A stretch of 35,930 nt of DNA from an uncultured Bacteroidota bacterium. GTDB taxonomy: Bacteria; Bacteroidota; Bacteroidia; Flavobacteriales; Flavobacteriaceae. Below the pieces are notes generated by a model that made no database searches, had not been told where the DNA came from, and worked only from the letters and a program-made list of their open reading frames with translations. The stretch spans positions 1-35,930 of the forward strand of contig CABXRG010000010.1 in NCBI GenBank assembly GCA_902514615.1. Reading direction: 5' to 3'. Made by a program: the position numbers and the translations under genes. Positions 8,675 through 17,352 of this stretch are shown in pieces; the first letter of the stretch is position 1, and each line of letters opens with the position of its first letter.

Positions 8675-9411
8675 TAAGCTAATAAAAGTTGTGTCACAAT
8701 AAAATTAATAATGATAATCACACTACTAGTCCAAACAAAAGAAATATTACTTGCTTTACCAACCTCCAATGCACCACCCTTCATAAAGAACCCATGATAT
8801 GATGGAATAGTAGCCAAAACAAATGCAAATAACATTGTTTTTATATAAGTGTAAATTATATGAAATACTTTAAAGTCAAGTTGAATCCCTTGAATAAAGT
8901 CAAAACTTGTTGAAAATCCAGCATAAACACTAGCCATATAGCCGCCTAGTATTCCTAGAAACATAGCAAAAGTTATTAAAAAAGGATATAGAAGTAATGA
9001 TATAATTTTTGGAAAAATTAAATAGTTATAAGAATTTATTCCCATAACTTCAAGAGCATCAATTTGTTCGGTAACCCTCATTGTTCCGATACTTGAAGTT
9101 ATAAATGATCCTACTTTACCAGCCATAATTATAGATATTAAAGTTGGTGCAAATTCAAGAACAACAGATTGCCTTGTAGCAAAACCAATTAGATTACCAG
9201 GTAGTAATGGATTGTCTATAGCCAGAGCTGTTTGAATTGCTACAACTCCTCCAATAAGAAACGACATAAATGCCACTATTCCGATTGAGCCAATTATTAA
9301 ATCATCAATTTCTTGAAAAATTAATTTTTTAAGAACACTCCACTTAGTAAACTTTGTGAAAGTATATTTTATCATCAAAAAATATCTTCCAATATGAAAA
9401 AAAAACTTCAT
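8674..9411 (-). CDS. MlaE-family ABC transporter permease
   Basis: A 245-residue inner-membrane protein of the MlaE family (DUF140). Five or so hydrophobic segments are visible, with the family's conserved central region reading EFAPTLISIIMAGKVGS, then GTMRVTEQIDALEVMGI, and a later Y-HGFFMKGGALEVGKA region. With the ATPase encoded immediately downstream it would form the membrane core of an Mla-type lipid transporter. It starts at the ATG at 9411, six bases after the KAS III-like gene's end, so it is likely in one transcript with gcvP and that gene. Confidence 0.9.
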   Translation of the reverse strand: MKFFFHIGRYFLMIKYTFTKFTKWSVLKKLIFQEIDDLIIGSIGIVAFMSFLIGGVVAIQTALAIDNPLLPGNLIGFATRQSVVLEFAPTLISIIMAGKVGSFITSSIGTMRVTEQIDALEVMGINSYNYLIFPKIISLLLYPFLITFAMFLGILGGYMASVYAGFSTSFDFIQGIQLDFKVFHIIYTYIKTMLFAFVLATIPSYHGFFMKGGALEVGKASNISFVWTSSVIIIINFIVTQLLLA

Positions 9412-9416
9412 GATAA

Positions 9417-10487
9417 TTAAACCTTGTAAGTTATAGCATTGATATTCATTCCTGCTCCAACACTAGCAAACATGATTAGATCACCTTTGTTGAGCTTGTG
9501 ACCTTGATATTCACTTTTTTTAACCAGGTCATAAAGAGTAGGGATTGTAGCTACTGAACTATTTCCATATTCTTCTATATTCATAGGGAGTACATCTTCA
9601 GGTGGAGAAATTTTATATAATCTAAAAAACCTTTTAACAATAGCTTCATCCATTTTTTTATTAGCTTGATGGATGAATATTTTTTTAAGATTTTCAATTT
9701 TACAATTAGCTTGATCAAAGCAATCTTTCATTGCTGCAGGTACATTAGTTAATGCAAATTCATAAACCTTTCTCCCTTGCATTTTGATATATTTTTGATT
9801 AGAGTTTTTATTTATTTCAGGATGATAAGATGATCCGTAGTAAATAAATTCATTTTCTCCTTCAAATGTGTAGGTAGCAGAATTATGTGATAATATTCCA
9901 CAATCATCAGAGTTTTCAGACTCTAGAATAACTGCTCCTGATCCGTCAGCATATATCATTGAGTCTCTGTCATTTTCATCACACACTCTCGATAATGTAT
10001 CACTGCCAATAATTAGGCACTTATTAGCCATTCCAGATTTAATAAAAGATTTTGCTTGTATTACTCCTTCTACCCATCCTGGGCAGCCACAAATAATGTC
10101 GTATGCAACACATTTTGGATTTTTAATTTTAAGTAAAGTTTTAACTTTAGATGCTAGTGAGGGTAGGGTATCAATTTGACTACTATTACATGAAATATCC
10201 CCAAAATTATGAGCAACAATTATATAATCTAATGATTCTTGATTGATCTTTGAGTCTTCGATTGCTCGCTTAGCAGCTATTGCAGCTAAGTCAGATGATT
10301 TAATCTCACCAGAAACATACTTTCTTTCATTAATTCCTGTTATTGATTCAAATTTTTCAATAATATTAGGATTTGAACTTTCAATCTGATTTCCTTCATC
10401 ATCATAAAAACTATTATTAAGAAATTCGGTATTTTTTTTTGTTATATCCGGAATACAACTACCTGTTCCAGTGATTTTATAGTTCAT
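9417..10487 (-). CDS. 3-oxoacyl-ACP synthase III family protein (KAS III-like)
   Basis: A 356-residue thiolase-fold condensing enzyme. The nucleophile is Cys135 in the motif IICGCPGWVEG; the active-site histidine lies in IFIHQANKKM and the asparagine in EYGNSSVAT, so the Cys-His-Asn triad of KAS III is complete. The protein is longer than a typical FabH (about 320-330), with an N-terminal insertion around residues 25-45, and belongs to the Bacteroidota-type KAS III subgroup as far as I remember it. It could start fatty-acid synthesis or act on a special acyl chain; this cannot be decided here. It lies between gcvP (18-base gap) and the MlaE/MlaF pair (5-base gap), so a link to membrane lipids is plausible. 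Confidence 0.87.
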   Translation of the reverse strand: MNYKITGTGSCIPDITKKNTEFLNNSFYDDEGNQIESSNPNIIEKFESITGINERKYVSGEIKSSDLAAIAAKRAIEDSKINQESLDYIIVAHNFGDISCNSSQIDTLPSLASKVKTLLKIKNPKCVAYDIICGCPGWVEGVIQAKSFIKSGMANKCLIIGSDTLSRVCDENDRDSMIYADGSGAVILESENSDDCGILSHNSATYTFEGENEFIYYGSSYHPEINKNSNQKYIKMQGRKVYEFALTNVPAAMKDCFDQANCKIENLKKIFIHQANKKMDEAIVKRFFRLYKISPPEDVLPMNIEEYGNSSVATIPTLYDLVKKSEYQGHKLNKGDLIMFASVGAGMNINAITYKV

Positions 10488-10505
10488 TTTGTAAAATTAC
10501 TTAAA

Positions 10506-13331
10506 TTATTCATAAGAGTCTATAGGTGGACAGCTACAAATTAAATTTCTATCTCCGTATGCTTCATCTACTCTTCTAACTGATGGCCAAAATTTATTAG
10601 TTTTCAAGTAACTTTTTGGAAAAGATGCTTTTTCTCTTGAGTAGTTGTAATTCCAATTTGTAGAGGTTACCATCTTAAGAGTATGAGGTGAATTTCTTAG
10701 CATTTCTCTATCCGAGTCATCATTAGATATAATTTCCAAATAGATTGAATTAAGTGCATCACAGAATCTGTCTAATTCAGTTAAATTTTCACTCTCAGTT
10801 GGCTCTATCATCATCGTTCCGGGAACAGGGAATGATACTGTTGGTGCATGAAATCCATAATCAATTAATCTCTTTGCAATATCAATAACTTCGATATTAT
10901 ATTTCTTAAATCCCCTACAATCAATTATAAATTCGTGAGCTGATCTTCCATTTTCACCACTGAATAAAATAGTATAATTTTTTTCTAGCCTAGCCTTCAT
11001 ATAGTTTGCATTGACTATTGCAATTTCTGTGGATTTTTTAATTCCAGATCTCCCTAGCATTCTTATGTATCCATAAGAAATTAAACAAACTAACGATGAA
11101 CCCCATGGTGCTGAAGAAATAGCTTTTATATGATGCTCACCTCCAGTTTGAATTATTGGATTTGAGGGAAGAAATTCTTTTAGATGTTCAGCAACACAAA
11201 TCGGTCCTACACCTGGACCACCACCTCCATGAGGAATGGAAAATGTTTTATGTAAATTTAGATGACATACATCTGCGCCAATTATACTTGGACTGGTAAG
11301 GCCAACTTGAGCATTCATATTTGCTCCATCCATGTATACTTGTCCACCATTTTTATGAATAAGATCATTTATATATTGAATTTCAGATTCAAATACACCA
11401 TGTGTAGAAGGGTAGGTTATCATTAGTGCAGCTAAGTTTTCCTTATGCTCTTCAACCTTTATTTTTAGGTTTTCAATATCTATATTCCCTTTTTCATCAG
11501 TTCCAATAACTACAACTTTTAAGCCAGCCATAATTGCTGATGCAGGGTTTGTTCCATGTGCTGAAGAAGGAATTAAACAAATATTACGATGATTCTCTCC
11601 GATATTATTCAAATACGATTTTATAACCATCAGTCCGCTGTATTCTCCTTGTGCACCAGAATTAGGTTGTAATGATGTGGCTGAAAAACCAGTTATTTCA
11701 GATAAAAATCCTTCAAGTTTATTTATAATTTGGTGGTACCCTTCAGCTTGATCTTTAGGAACAAATGGATGAATGCTATTCCATTCAGACCAACTAAGTG
11801 GAATCATTTCAGAAGCAGCATTAAGTTTCATTGTACATGATCCAAGCGAAATCATAGATTGTGTGAGTGATAAATCTTTATTTTCAAGAGATTTTATGTA
11901 TCTCATTAAAGCTGTTTCAGAATGGTAAGAATTGAAAACAGGATGAGTTAAAATTTCAGATTTCCTTAAACTGTCTATCATCAAATTATTAGAAAAATTA
12001 ATTTCATTTGATTTTTGATTTGAATATTCTTCAAATATTGATACTATTTGATCTAAATCTTTAAGGTCTGTTTTTTCATTGACCGATATTGATATTTGAT
12101 TTTCTATAAAATCACAAAAATTTATTTTTTTTGATATTGCAATTTTGCTAAGTTTTTTAGAATCACATTCTAAAGTTATAGTGTCAAAGAACTTTGAGTA
12201 TTTAATTTTAATTCCTAGACTAGAAATCTTTTCAAATAAATAAACTGCTTTTAAATGTATCGATTTTGAAATAGTTTTTAAGCCAATTGGACCATGATAA
12301 ACAGCATACATTCCAGCCATAACGGCAAGGAGAACCTGAGCCGTACATATGTTTGAAGTTGCTCTGTCTCTTTTAATGTGTTGCTCCCTAGTTTGTAATG
12401 CCATTCTTAATGAATGGTCTCCATCAACATCTTTTGTAACGCCTATAATTCTTCCTGGAATACTCCTTTTATATTTTTCTTTTGTTGCAAAAAAAGCAGC
12501 ATGAGGTCCGCCATATCCTAAAGGAATTCCAAATCTTTGAGTTGTACCAACAACAACATCTATTTTATCTGGTGAGGGAGGTTCTATAATTAACATAGAC
12601 ATTAAATCTACTGCCAATATTACTTTTAAATCATTGTGAATATTAGACAGAAGCTTTTCAACGTCAATTAGGTTACCTTCTTTTCCAGGATATTGAATTA
12701 TACATCCAAAAAAATCATTTTTAGGGATAGCCTCTATATTACCTACTATTATTTTAATATTAAGAGGGTAAGCTCTAGTTTCAAGAACTGACAGTGTTTG
12801 TGGTAGAATATTAGAATCTACAAAAAACTTATTTTCATCAACAGATTTTTGTTCTTTGGATCTATTATTAAACATCATTATCATAGCTTCGGCAGCAGCA
12901 GTCCCCTCATCTAATAATGAAGCATTTGCTATCTCCATCTTAGTTAGATCGCAAACCATTGTTTGAAAATTTAATAATGCTTCAAGTCTGCCCTGAGCAA
13001 TTTCAGGTTGATATGGAGTATAAGCAGTATACCAACCAGGGTTTTCAAGAATGTTTCTTTGAATTACAGAAGGAGTGAAAGTGTCATGATATCCAAGACC
13101 AATGTAAGTTTTAAAATCTTTGTTTAAATATGAAAGTTTTTTTATTTCCTTTAAAAACTCCATTTCACTAATTCCTTCAGGAATATTTAGATCTTTCTTT
13201 AAACGAATTTTGTCTGGAATCGTTTGATTTAAAAGCTCTTCAATAGAATCTACTCCAATTGTTTTAAGTATAACATTTAACTCGGAAATATTTGGACCTA
13301 TGTGTCTTTGAGAAAAATTTTCTTTGAACAT
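10506..13331 (-). CDS. gcvP: Glycine dehydrogenase (decarboxylating), glycine cleavage P protein
   Basis: A full-length single-chain P protein of 941 residues (usual about 950). It decarboxylates glycine with pyridoxal phosphate and passes the aminomethyl group to the lipoyl H protein. The PLP lysine is Lys695 in HLNLHKTFSIPHGGGGPG. The N-terminal part shows the P-protein stretches FKTYIGLGYHDT and TPYQPEIAQGRLEALLNFQT, and the C-terminal half begins around LTHPVFNSYHSETALMRY, typical of the two fused halves. The ATG at 13331 is supported by the start MFKENFSQRHIGP and a promoter box upstream. It leads a probable operon with the KAS III-like gene and mlaE/mlaF-like genes. Confidence 0.97.
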   Translation of the reverse strand: MFKENFSQRHIGPNISELNVILKTIGVDSIEELLNQTIPDKIRLKKDLNIPEGISEMEFLKEIKKLSYLNKDFKTYIGLGYHDTFTPSVIQRNILENPGWYTAYTPYQPEIAQGRLEALLNFQTMVCDLTKMEIANASLLDEGTAAAEAMIMMFNNRSKEQKSVDENKFFVDSNILPQTLSVLETRAYPLNIKIIVGNIEAIPKNDFFGCIIQYPGKEGNLIDVEKLLSNIHNDLKVILAVDLMSMLIIEPPSPDKIDVVVGTTQRFGIPLGYGGPHAAFFATKEKYKRSIPGRIIGVTKDVDGDHSLRMALQTREQHIKRDRATSNICTAQVLLAVMAGMYAVYHGPIGLKTISKSIHLKAVYLFEKISSLGIKIKYSKFFDTITLECDSKKLSKIAISKKINFCDFIENQISISVNEKTDLKDLDQIVSIFEEYSNQKSNEINFSNNLMIDSLRKSEILTHPVFNSYHSETALMRYIKSLENKDLSLTQSMISLGSCTMKLNAASEMIPLSWSEWNSIHPFVPKDQAEGYHQIINKLEGFLSEITGFSATSLQPNSGAQGEYSGLMVIKSYLNNIGENHRNICLIPSSAHGTNPASAIMAGLKVVVIGTDEKGNIDIENLKIKVEEHKENLAALMITYPSTHGVFESEIQYINDLIHKNGGQVYMDGANMNAQVGLTSPSIIGADVCHLNLHKTFSIPHGGGGPGVGPICVAEHLKEFLPSNPIIQTGGEHHIKAISSAPWGSSLVCLISYGYIRMLGRSGIKKSTEIAIVNANYMKARLEKNYTILFSGENGRSAHEFIIDCRGFKKYNIEVIDIAKRLIDYGFHAPTVSFPVPGTMMIEPTESENLTELDRFCDALNSIYLEIISNDDSDREMLRNSPHTLKMVTSTNWNYNYSREKASFPKSYLKTNKFWPSVRRVDEAYGDRNLICSCPPIDSYE

Positions 13332-13362
13332 TGATAGTTTTTAGCAAAAATATGTAATATTG
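13331..13362 (+). promoter_or_regulatory. Weak candidate promoter for the rhodanese gene
   Basis: TTG at 13331-13333 and TAATATTG at 13355-13362 are 21 bases apart; the second box deviates from TAnnTTTG at one position. It overlaps the gcvP promoter box on the other strand, so the two genes may compete for polymerase in this 57-base gap. Weak evidence. Confidence 0.28.
13345..13352 (-). promoter_or_regulatory. Candidate gcvP -7 box
   Basis: The minus strand reads TATTTTTG (13352-13345), matching TAnnTTTG, 14 bases before the gcvP ATG. No clear TTG is found at the expected upstream distance, so this rests on one box. The leader would be short, about 8-10 bases. Confidence 0.4.
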
Positions 13363-13388
13363 AAAATAATAATAATAATGTTCATTAA

Positions 13389-13733
13389 ATGTTAAAACTT
13401 TTTTTTTATACGCTATTAGTTTTTTTTCAATCTTTTGTAATTCAGGATGTTAATAAACAAGAGGTTAAAGATTTATTAAATAGTCAAATAACGGTAATTG
13501 ATTTGAGAACAAACAAAGAGTTTGATGAAGGAAATATTCAAACCTCTTCTAATTTGGACTTTCAAAAAAGAGAATTTATTGACAATCTAGAAAAGCTTGA
13601 TAAGAATAAAGAGTATCTTATCTATTGTGCCTCCGGAAATAAAAGTCGTAAGGCTAGTCACATAATGAAATCTTTAGGATTTAAGGTTATATATCACTAT
13701 AAGAAAGGATATAAAGATTGGATTAAGGATTAA
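13389..13733 (+). CDS. Small exported rhodanese-domain protein
   Basis: A 114-residue protein with a hydrophobic N-terminal segment (about residues 2-18, no lipobox cysteine), consistent with a signal peptide or membrane anchor, and a single rhodanese domain. The start of the domain shows VIDLRTNKEFDEGNI and the active-site loop is CASGNKSR with Cys80 and Arg87. The rest of the fold ends in GYKDWIKD, like other single-domain rhodaneses (GG-x-x-x-W region). Periplasmic sulfur transfer is possible but the donor and acceptor are unknown. Its stop overlaps purE's stop by 4 bases in convergent orientation. Confidence 0.85.
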   Translation: MLKLFFYTLLVFFQSFVIQDVNKQEVKDLLNSQITVIDLRTNKEFDEGNIQTSSNLDFQKREFIDNLEKLDKNKEYLIYCASGNKSRKASHIMKSLGFKVIYHYKKGYKDWIKD

Positions 13734-14221
13734 GATTTATTTTTTAAGTCTTTACCGCTTTTTAATACTTGATTTTCAAGATCCTTTTTATATTCTTTTA
13801 CCTTTTTTGAAATTTTTGAATCAAAAGATCCTATAATTTGTGCTGCAAGAATTCCTGCATTTTTTGCACCATTTAATGCTACCGTAGCTACTGGAACTCC
13901 TCCTGGCATTTGAAGAATCGAAAGAATTGAGTCCCATCCATCAATTGAATTTCTTGACTTTATGGGCACCCCAATAACCGGTAGACTTGTGATTGAAGCA
14001 ACCATTCCTGGTAAATGTGCTGCGCCTCCAGCTCCTGCTATAATAACCTTGATTCCATTAGATTCAGCATTAGTTGCATATTCAATCATTTTTCTAGGAG
14101 TTCGATGTGCTGAAACTATGTCATAATCTGTTTTAAGTCCAAAATATTTTAAAATTTCTATTGCCTCGCTCATTATTTCAAAGTCAGATTTACTACCCAT
14201 TATAATTGCAACTTGCTTCAT
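13730..14221 (-). CDS. purE: N5-carboxyaminoimidazole ribonucleotide mutase
   Basis: A 163-residue class I PurE, which converts N5-CAIR to CAIR in purine biosynthesis. The N-terminus has the MGSKSD motif (residues 8-13) that binds substrate, followed by SAHRTP, which carries the catalytic histidine, and IIAGAGGAAHLPGMVAS. The ATG at 14221 overlaps the purK TGA by 4 bases (ATGA), so the pair is translationally coupled. The stop is shared in part with the convergent rhodanese gene. Confidence 0.96.
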   Translation of the reverse strand: MKQVAIIMGSKSDFEIMSEAIEILKYFGLKTDYDIVSAHRTPRKMIEYATNAESNGIKVIIAGAGGAAHLPGMVASITSLPVIGVPIKSRNSIDGWDSILSILQMPGGVPVATVALNGAKNAGILAAQIIGSFDSKISKKVKEYKKDLENQVLKSGKDLKNKS

Positions 14222-15366
14222 TTCTTTGTTATTATTATTGTTTCTTTAATTTCTCCAGCTAGTTTTTTAGCTTTATCTATATCTTGATTAATTACTGTAA
14301 CATGTCCCATTTTTCTGTTGGGTTTAGTTTCAAATTTACCGTAAATATGTGGATTAACTCCTTCTATGCCAATAATTTGATCAAAATTTTTATAAACCAC
14401 AGTACCATTTGAGTTCTTCTCTCCGACCAGATTAACCATTACAGAGTTTGTAAGAATTTTAGTACTTCCCAATGGAAGATCTAATATTGCTCTTAGAAAT
14501 TGTTCAAACTGACTAGTGTATGATCCTTCAATCGAAAAATGATAACTATTATGAGGCCTAGGAGCAACTTCATTAACTAACAGCTCATCCTCTGCAGTTA
14601 AAAACATTTCTACAGCAATTATTCCAGTAATTTGAAATTTTTTAGTTACATCACATGCTAATTTTTCAGCTTTCATCTTTAGTTCATTACTAATTTGAGC
14701 AGGAGATATAATATATTCTACTTGATTAGAAACTTTGTTGAATTCCATTTCAACTACAGGATAATTTACTATTTCTCCTGATTTTCTTGAACCTACCATA
14801 ACTGAGAGTTCTTTTTTTATAGATATTAACTCTTCAATAATACAATGACAATCAATTATTTTTTCTAGATCTTTATTACTATGTACTTTGTTAACACCAT
14901 AACCATCGTAACCCATTTTTGATGCTTTCCAAATAAATGGAAAAGATATCTCTCCTCTACTAATTAAAATTTTTAGATCCTCAATTCCTTTACAGATTCT
15001 AAAGGATGATGTGGGTATATCTTTTTCCTCATAAAATTCTTTTTGCTTTGATTTGTCTTGTATAATTTCAATTACCCTAGGTTGAGGATATACTTTTTTT
15101 CCTTGAGATTTAAGAAATTTTAATGCCTCAACATTTACGTTTTCAATTTCAATTGTAACTATATCTACATTTTTTCCAAATTCAACTACGGTGTCATAAT
15201 CCATTAAATCACCGATAAAGAATTTTGAACATAGTTTACTAGACGGGCAATTTTTATTAGGGTCAAGCACAAAAACATTAAGATCCCATCTGTTAGAAAT
15301 ATCGAGAATCATCTTGCCTAGTTGTCCTCCACCTAATATTCCAATTGTGCTATTTTTTCTAAACAT
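14218..15366 (-). CDS. purK: 5-(carboxyamino)imidazole ribonucleotide synthase
   Basis: A 382-residue ATP-grasp enzyme that makes N5-CAIR from AIR, ATP and bicarbonate, the step before PurE. The start FRKNSTIGILGGGQLGKM is the N-terminal nucleotide-binding-like loop, followed by the ATP-grasp region (FIWKASKMGYDGYGV) and the conserved EVAPRPHNSYHFSIEG in the active site. A TATTTTTG box ends four bases upstream of the ATG, so the mRNA may have almost no leader. It is divergent from adk across 67 bases. Confidence 0.96.
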   Translation of the reverse strand: MFRKNSTIGILGGGQLGKMILDISNRWDLNVFVLDPNKNCPSSKLCSKFFIGDLMDYDTVVEFGKNVDIVTIEIENVNVEALKFLKSQGKKVYPQPRVIEIIQDKSKQKEFYEEKDIPTSSFRICKGIEDLKILISRGEISFPFIWKASKMGYDGYGVNKVHSNKDLEKIIDCHCIIEELISIKKELSVMVGSRKSGEIVNYPVVEMEFNKVSNQVEYIISPAQISNELKMKAEKLACDVTKKFQITGIIAVEMFLTAEDELLVNEVAPRPHNSYHFSIEGSYTSQFEQFLRAILDLPLGSTKILTNSVMVNLVGEKNSNGTVVYKNFDQIIGIEGVNPHIYGKFETKPNRKMGHVTVINQDIDKAKKLAGEIKETIIITKK

Positions 15367-15370
15367 TGAT

Positions 15371-15397
15371 CAAAAATAAGGATTACTTTAAAGACAA
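15371..15397 (-). promoter_or_regulatory. Candidate purK promoter, close to leaderless
   Basis: On the minus strand TTG (15397-15395) is followed after 16 bases by TATTTTTG (15378-15371). The box ends four bases before the purK ATG at 15366, so transcription would begin at or next to the start codon. The 16-base spacer is at the short edge of the known range. Confidence 0.38.
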
Positions 15398-15420
15398 TAA
15401 AAAATACTCAACATTTTAAA

Positions 15421-15428
15421 TATCTTTG
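15421..15428 (+). promoter_or_regulatory. Candidate adk -7 box, close to leaderless
   Basis: TATCTTTG matches TAnnTTTG and ends five bases before the ATG at 15434. It argues that translation starts at that ATG and not at the GTG at 15428, which is part of the box itself. No good TTG is seen about 20 bases upstream, so the call rests on one box. Confidence 0.42.
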
Positions 15429-15433
15429 TGCCT

Positions 15434-16009
15434 ATGTTTAATATTGTAATTTTTGGAAAACCTGGTTCAGGTAAAGGAACTCAAGCTGTTTTTTTAAAGA
15501 ACAAATATGAACTATACCATATTTCTACAGGTGATTTATTCAGAAAAAACATTACTAATGAAACTAAACTAGGTTTAGAGGCTAAATCTTATTTAGATAA
15601 AGGAGATTTAGTCCCTGATATTGTTACGATTAAAATGCTAGAGAATGAGGTTTTATCCAACAAAGATGCTAAGGGTTATATTTTTGATGGCTTTCCAAGA
15701 ACTTTACATCAAGCTGAATCTCTTGATTTATTTTTAGACACAATAGATCTTAAAATCAATGCAACAATTGCACTTGAGGTTAATGAAGATGAATTAATAT
15801 CAAGACTGCTTGAAAGAGGTAAGGTTACAAACAGGTCTGATGATCAAGATATAGATAAAATAAAAAATAGATTTAACGAGTATAATAACAAAACCTCAAT
15901 ACTTATTAATTACTATAAAAACCAAAGCAAATTCTTTTCTGTTGATGGTAAGGGTTCTGTTGATGATATCACTTCAAGATTGTTTGATCTTGTAGATAGT
16001 CTAAAATAA
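15434..16009 (+). CDS. adk: Adenylate kinase
   Basis: A 191-residue adenylate kinase balancing AMP, ADP and ATP in the cytoplasm. The P-loop GKPGSGKGTQ lies at residues 8-17. YHISTGDLFR and FDGFPRTLHQAE are the AMP-binding and central motifs, and the LID segment LLERGKVTNRSDDQ is the short form without zinc cysteines. I use the ATG at 15434 (MFNIVIFGKPG); the GTG at 15428, two codons upstream, falls inside the promoter box. It is the first gene of a plus-strand run, with obg six bases downstream. Confidence 0.95.
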   Translation: MFNIVIFGKPGSGKGTQAVFLKNKYELYHISTGDLFRKNITNETKLGLEAKSYLDKGDLVPDIVTIKMLENEVLSNKDAKGYIFDGFPRTLHQAESLDLFLDTIDLKINATIALEVNEDELISRLLERGKVTNRSDDQDIDKIKNRFNEYNNKTSILINYYKNQSKFFSVDGKGSVDDITSRLFDLVDSLK

Positions 16010-16015
16010 GATTTC

Positions 16016-17023
16016 ATGATAGTTGATAATTTTGTTGATTATGTAAAACTTACTGTTCGTTCAGGAAAAGGTGGTAGGGGTTCCACTCACCTTAGAAGGG
16101 AAAAGTATGTTCCTAAAGGTGGTCCAGATGGTGGCGATGGCGGCGATGGTGGAAATATAATTATAAAAGGAAATTCTAACCTTTGGACACTTCAGAGTTT
16201 CAGATTTAAAAAACATTTTAAGGCTGGAAGTGGTGGAGATGGAGGAGGTTCAAGAAAATCAGGAATTAGTGGCGAAGATATTATTATTGATGTCCCTCTG
16301 GGTACTATTATTAGAGATACAAATACCGACAATGTATTTTTTGAAATTAATGAAGATGAATCTGAAATAATTCTATTAATGGGTGGAAAAGGTGGACGTG
16401 GTAATTTCCATTTTAAATCTCCCACAAATCAGACGCCAAGATATTCTCAAACTGGTCTTCCAGGTCAAGAGCTTCAAATAACTCTAGAATTAAAAGTATT
16501 AGCTGATGTTGGTCTTGTTGGTTATCCAAATGCTGGAAAATCAACTCTATTATCTGTTTTATCTGATGCAAAACCAAAAATTGCAGATTATGAATTTACA
16601 ACTCTAAAACCAAATTTGGGAATTGTAGCTATGTCAGATTATAGATCATTTGTGATGGCAGATATTCCTGGAATAATTGAAGGTGCAAGTGAGGGACGTG
16701 GTCTTGGTCATTATTTTCTTAGACATATTGAAAGAAATTCTATCTTATTATATATAATCCCTGTAGATACTAAAAATGTTAAAGAAGATTTCAATGTTTT
16801 ACAAAAAGAATTAATTAAATATAATCCGCTGCTTGCAGATAAAGATTTTATGATTGCTTTTAGTAAGTCTGATCTAATGGATAATGAATTACTCGAAGAA
16901 TTTAAATTAATTTTAGAAAAAGAATTTAAATCAACTCCGTGTATTATAATATCGTCTATAAACACGTATGGTTTATCAGAACTAAAAGAAGAATTATGGA
17001 AAATGCTTAATCAAATTAACTAA
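16016..17023 (+). CDS. obg: Obg-family GTPase
   Basis: A 335-residue ribosome-associated GTPase. The glycine-rich Obg domain occupies roughly residues 1-160, with the patches [17 protein letters not shown] and [14 protein letters not shown]. The G domain begins with G1 at GYPNAGKST (from residue 169), then G3 in [16 protein letters not shown]. There is no C-terminal OCT extension, as is common in Bacteroidota. Its role is in large-subunit assembly and growth control. It follows adk by 6 bases and precedes the MazG-like gene by 2. Confidence 0.96.
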   Translation: MIVDNFVDYVKLTVRSGKGGRGSTHLRREKYVPKGGPDGGDGGDGGNIIIKGNSNLWTLQSFRFKKHFKAGSGGDGGGSRKSGISGEDIIIDVPLGTIIRDTNTDNVFFEINEDESEIILLMGGKGGRGNFHFKSPTNQTPRYSQTGLPGQELQITLELKVLADVGLVGYPNAGKSTLLSVLSDAKPKIADYEFTTLKPNLGIVAMSDYRSFVMADIPGIIEGASEGRGLGHYFLRHIERNSILLYIIPVDTKNVKEDFNVLQKELIKYNPLLADKDFMIAFSKSDLMDNELLEEFKLILEKEFKSTPCIIISSINTYGLSELKEELWKMLNQIN

Positions 17024-17025
17024 TT

Positions 17026-17352
17026 ATGGATTTAAAAAATGTACAAAATAAAGTTGACGAATGGATTAATCTTCATGGTGTAAGATATTTTAATGAGCTG
17101 ACTAATATGGCTATTCTGACTGAAGAAGTTGGAGAAGTAGCAAAAATAATTGCAAGAAAATATGGTGAACAAAGTTCTAAAAAAAATGACACTACTGATA
17201 ATCTTGCTGATGAATTATCTGATGTTCTCTTTGTACTTATTTGTCTAGCAAATCAAACTGGAATAGATCTTGAAAAATCATTTCAACAAAATCTTGATAA
17301 AAAAACTAAAAGAGACAAGAATAGACATAAGTCAAATATTAAACTTAAATAG
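17026..17352 (+). CDS. MazG-like nucleotide pyrophosphohydrolase
   Basis: A 108-residue all-alpha protein of the MazG/dUTPase-like superfamily. The metal-binding motif EExxE is seen in LTEEVGEVAKI and the second half, ExxD, in LADELSDVLFVLICLAN, so both metal-ligand sets are present. These enzymes remove pyrophosphate from (often damaged) nucleoside triphosphates; the substrate here cannot be told. The TAG stop shares its last base with the GTG start of aroA. Confidence 0.85.
   Translation: MDLKNVQNKVDEWINLHGVRYFNELTNMAILTEEVGEVAKIIARKYGEQSSKKNDTTDNLADELSDVLFVLICLANQTGIDLEKSFQQNLDKKTKRDKNRHKSNIKLK

Noticed and set aside
13365..13379. Short AAT trinucleotide repeat before the rhodanese gene, as a possible phase-variable tract
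   Set aside because: Only about five units in a very AT-rich genome, and not placed between promoter elements in a way that would change their spacing.
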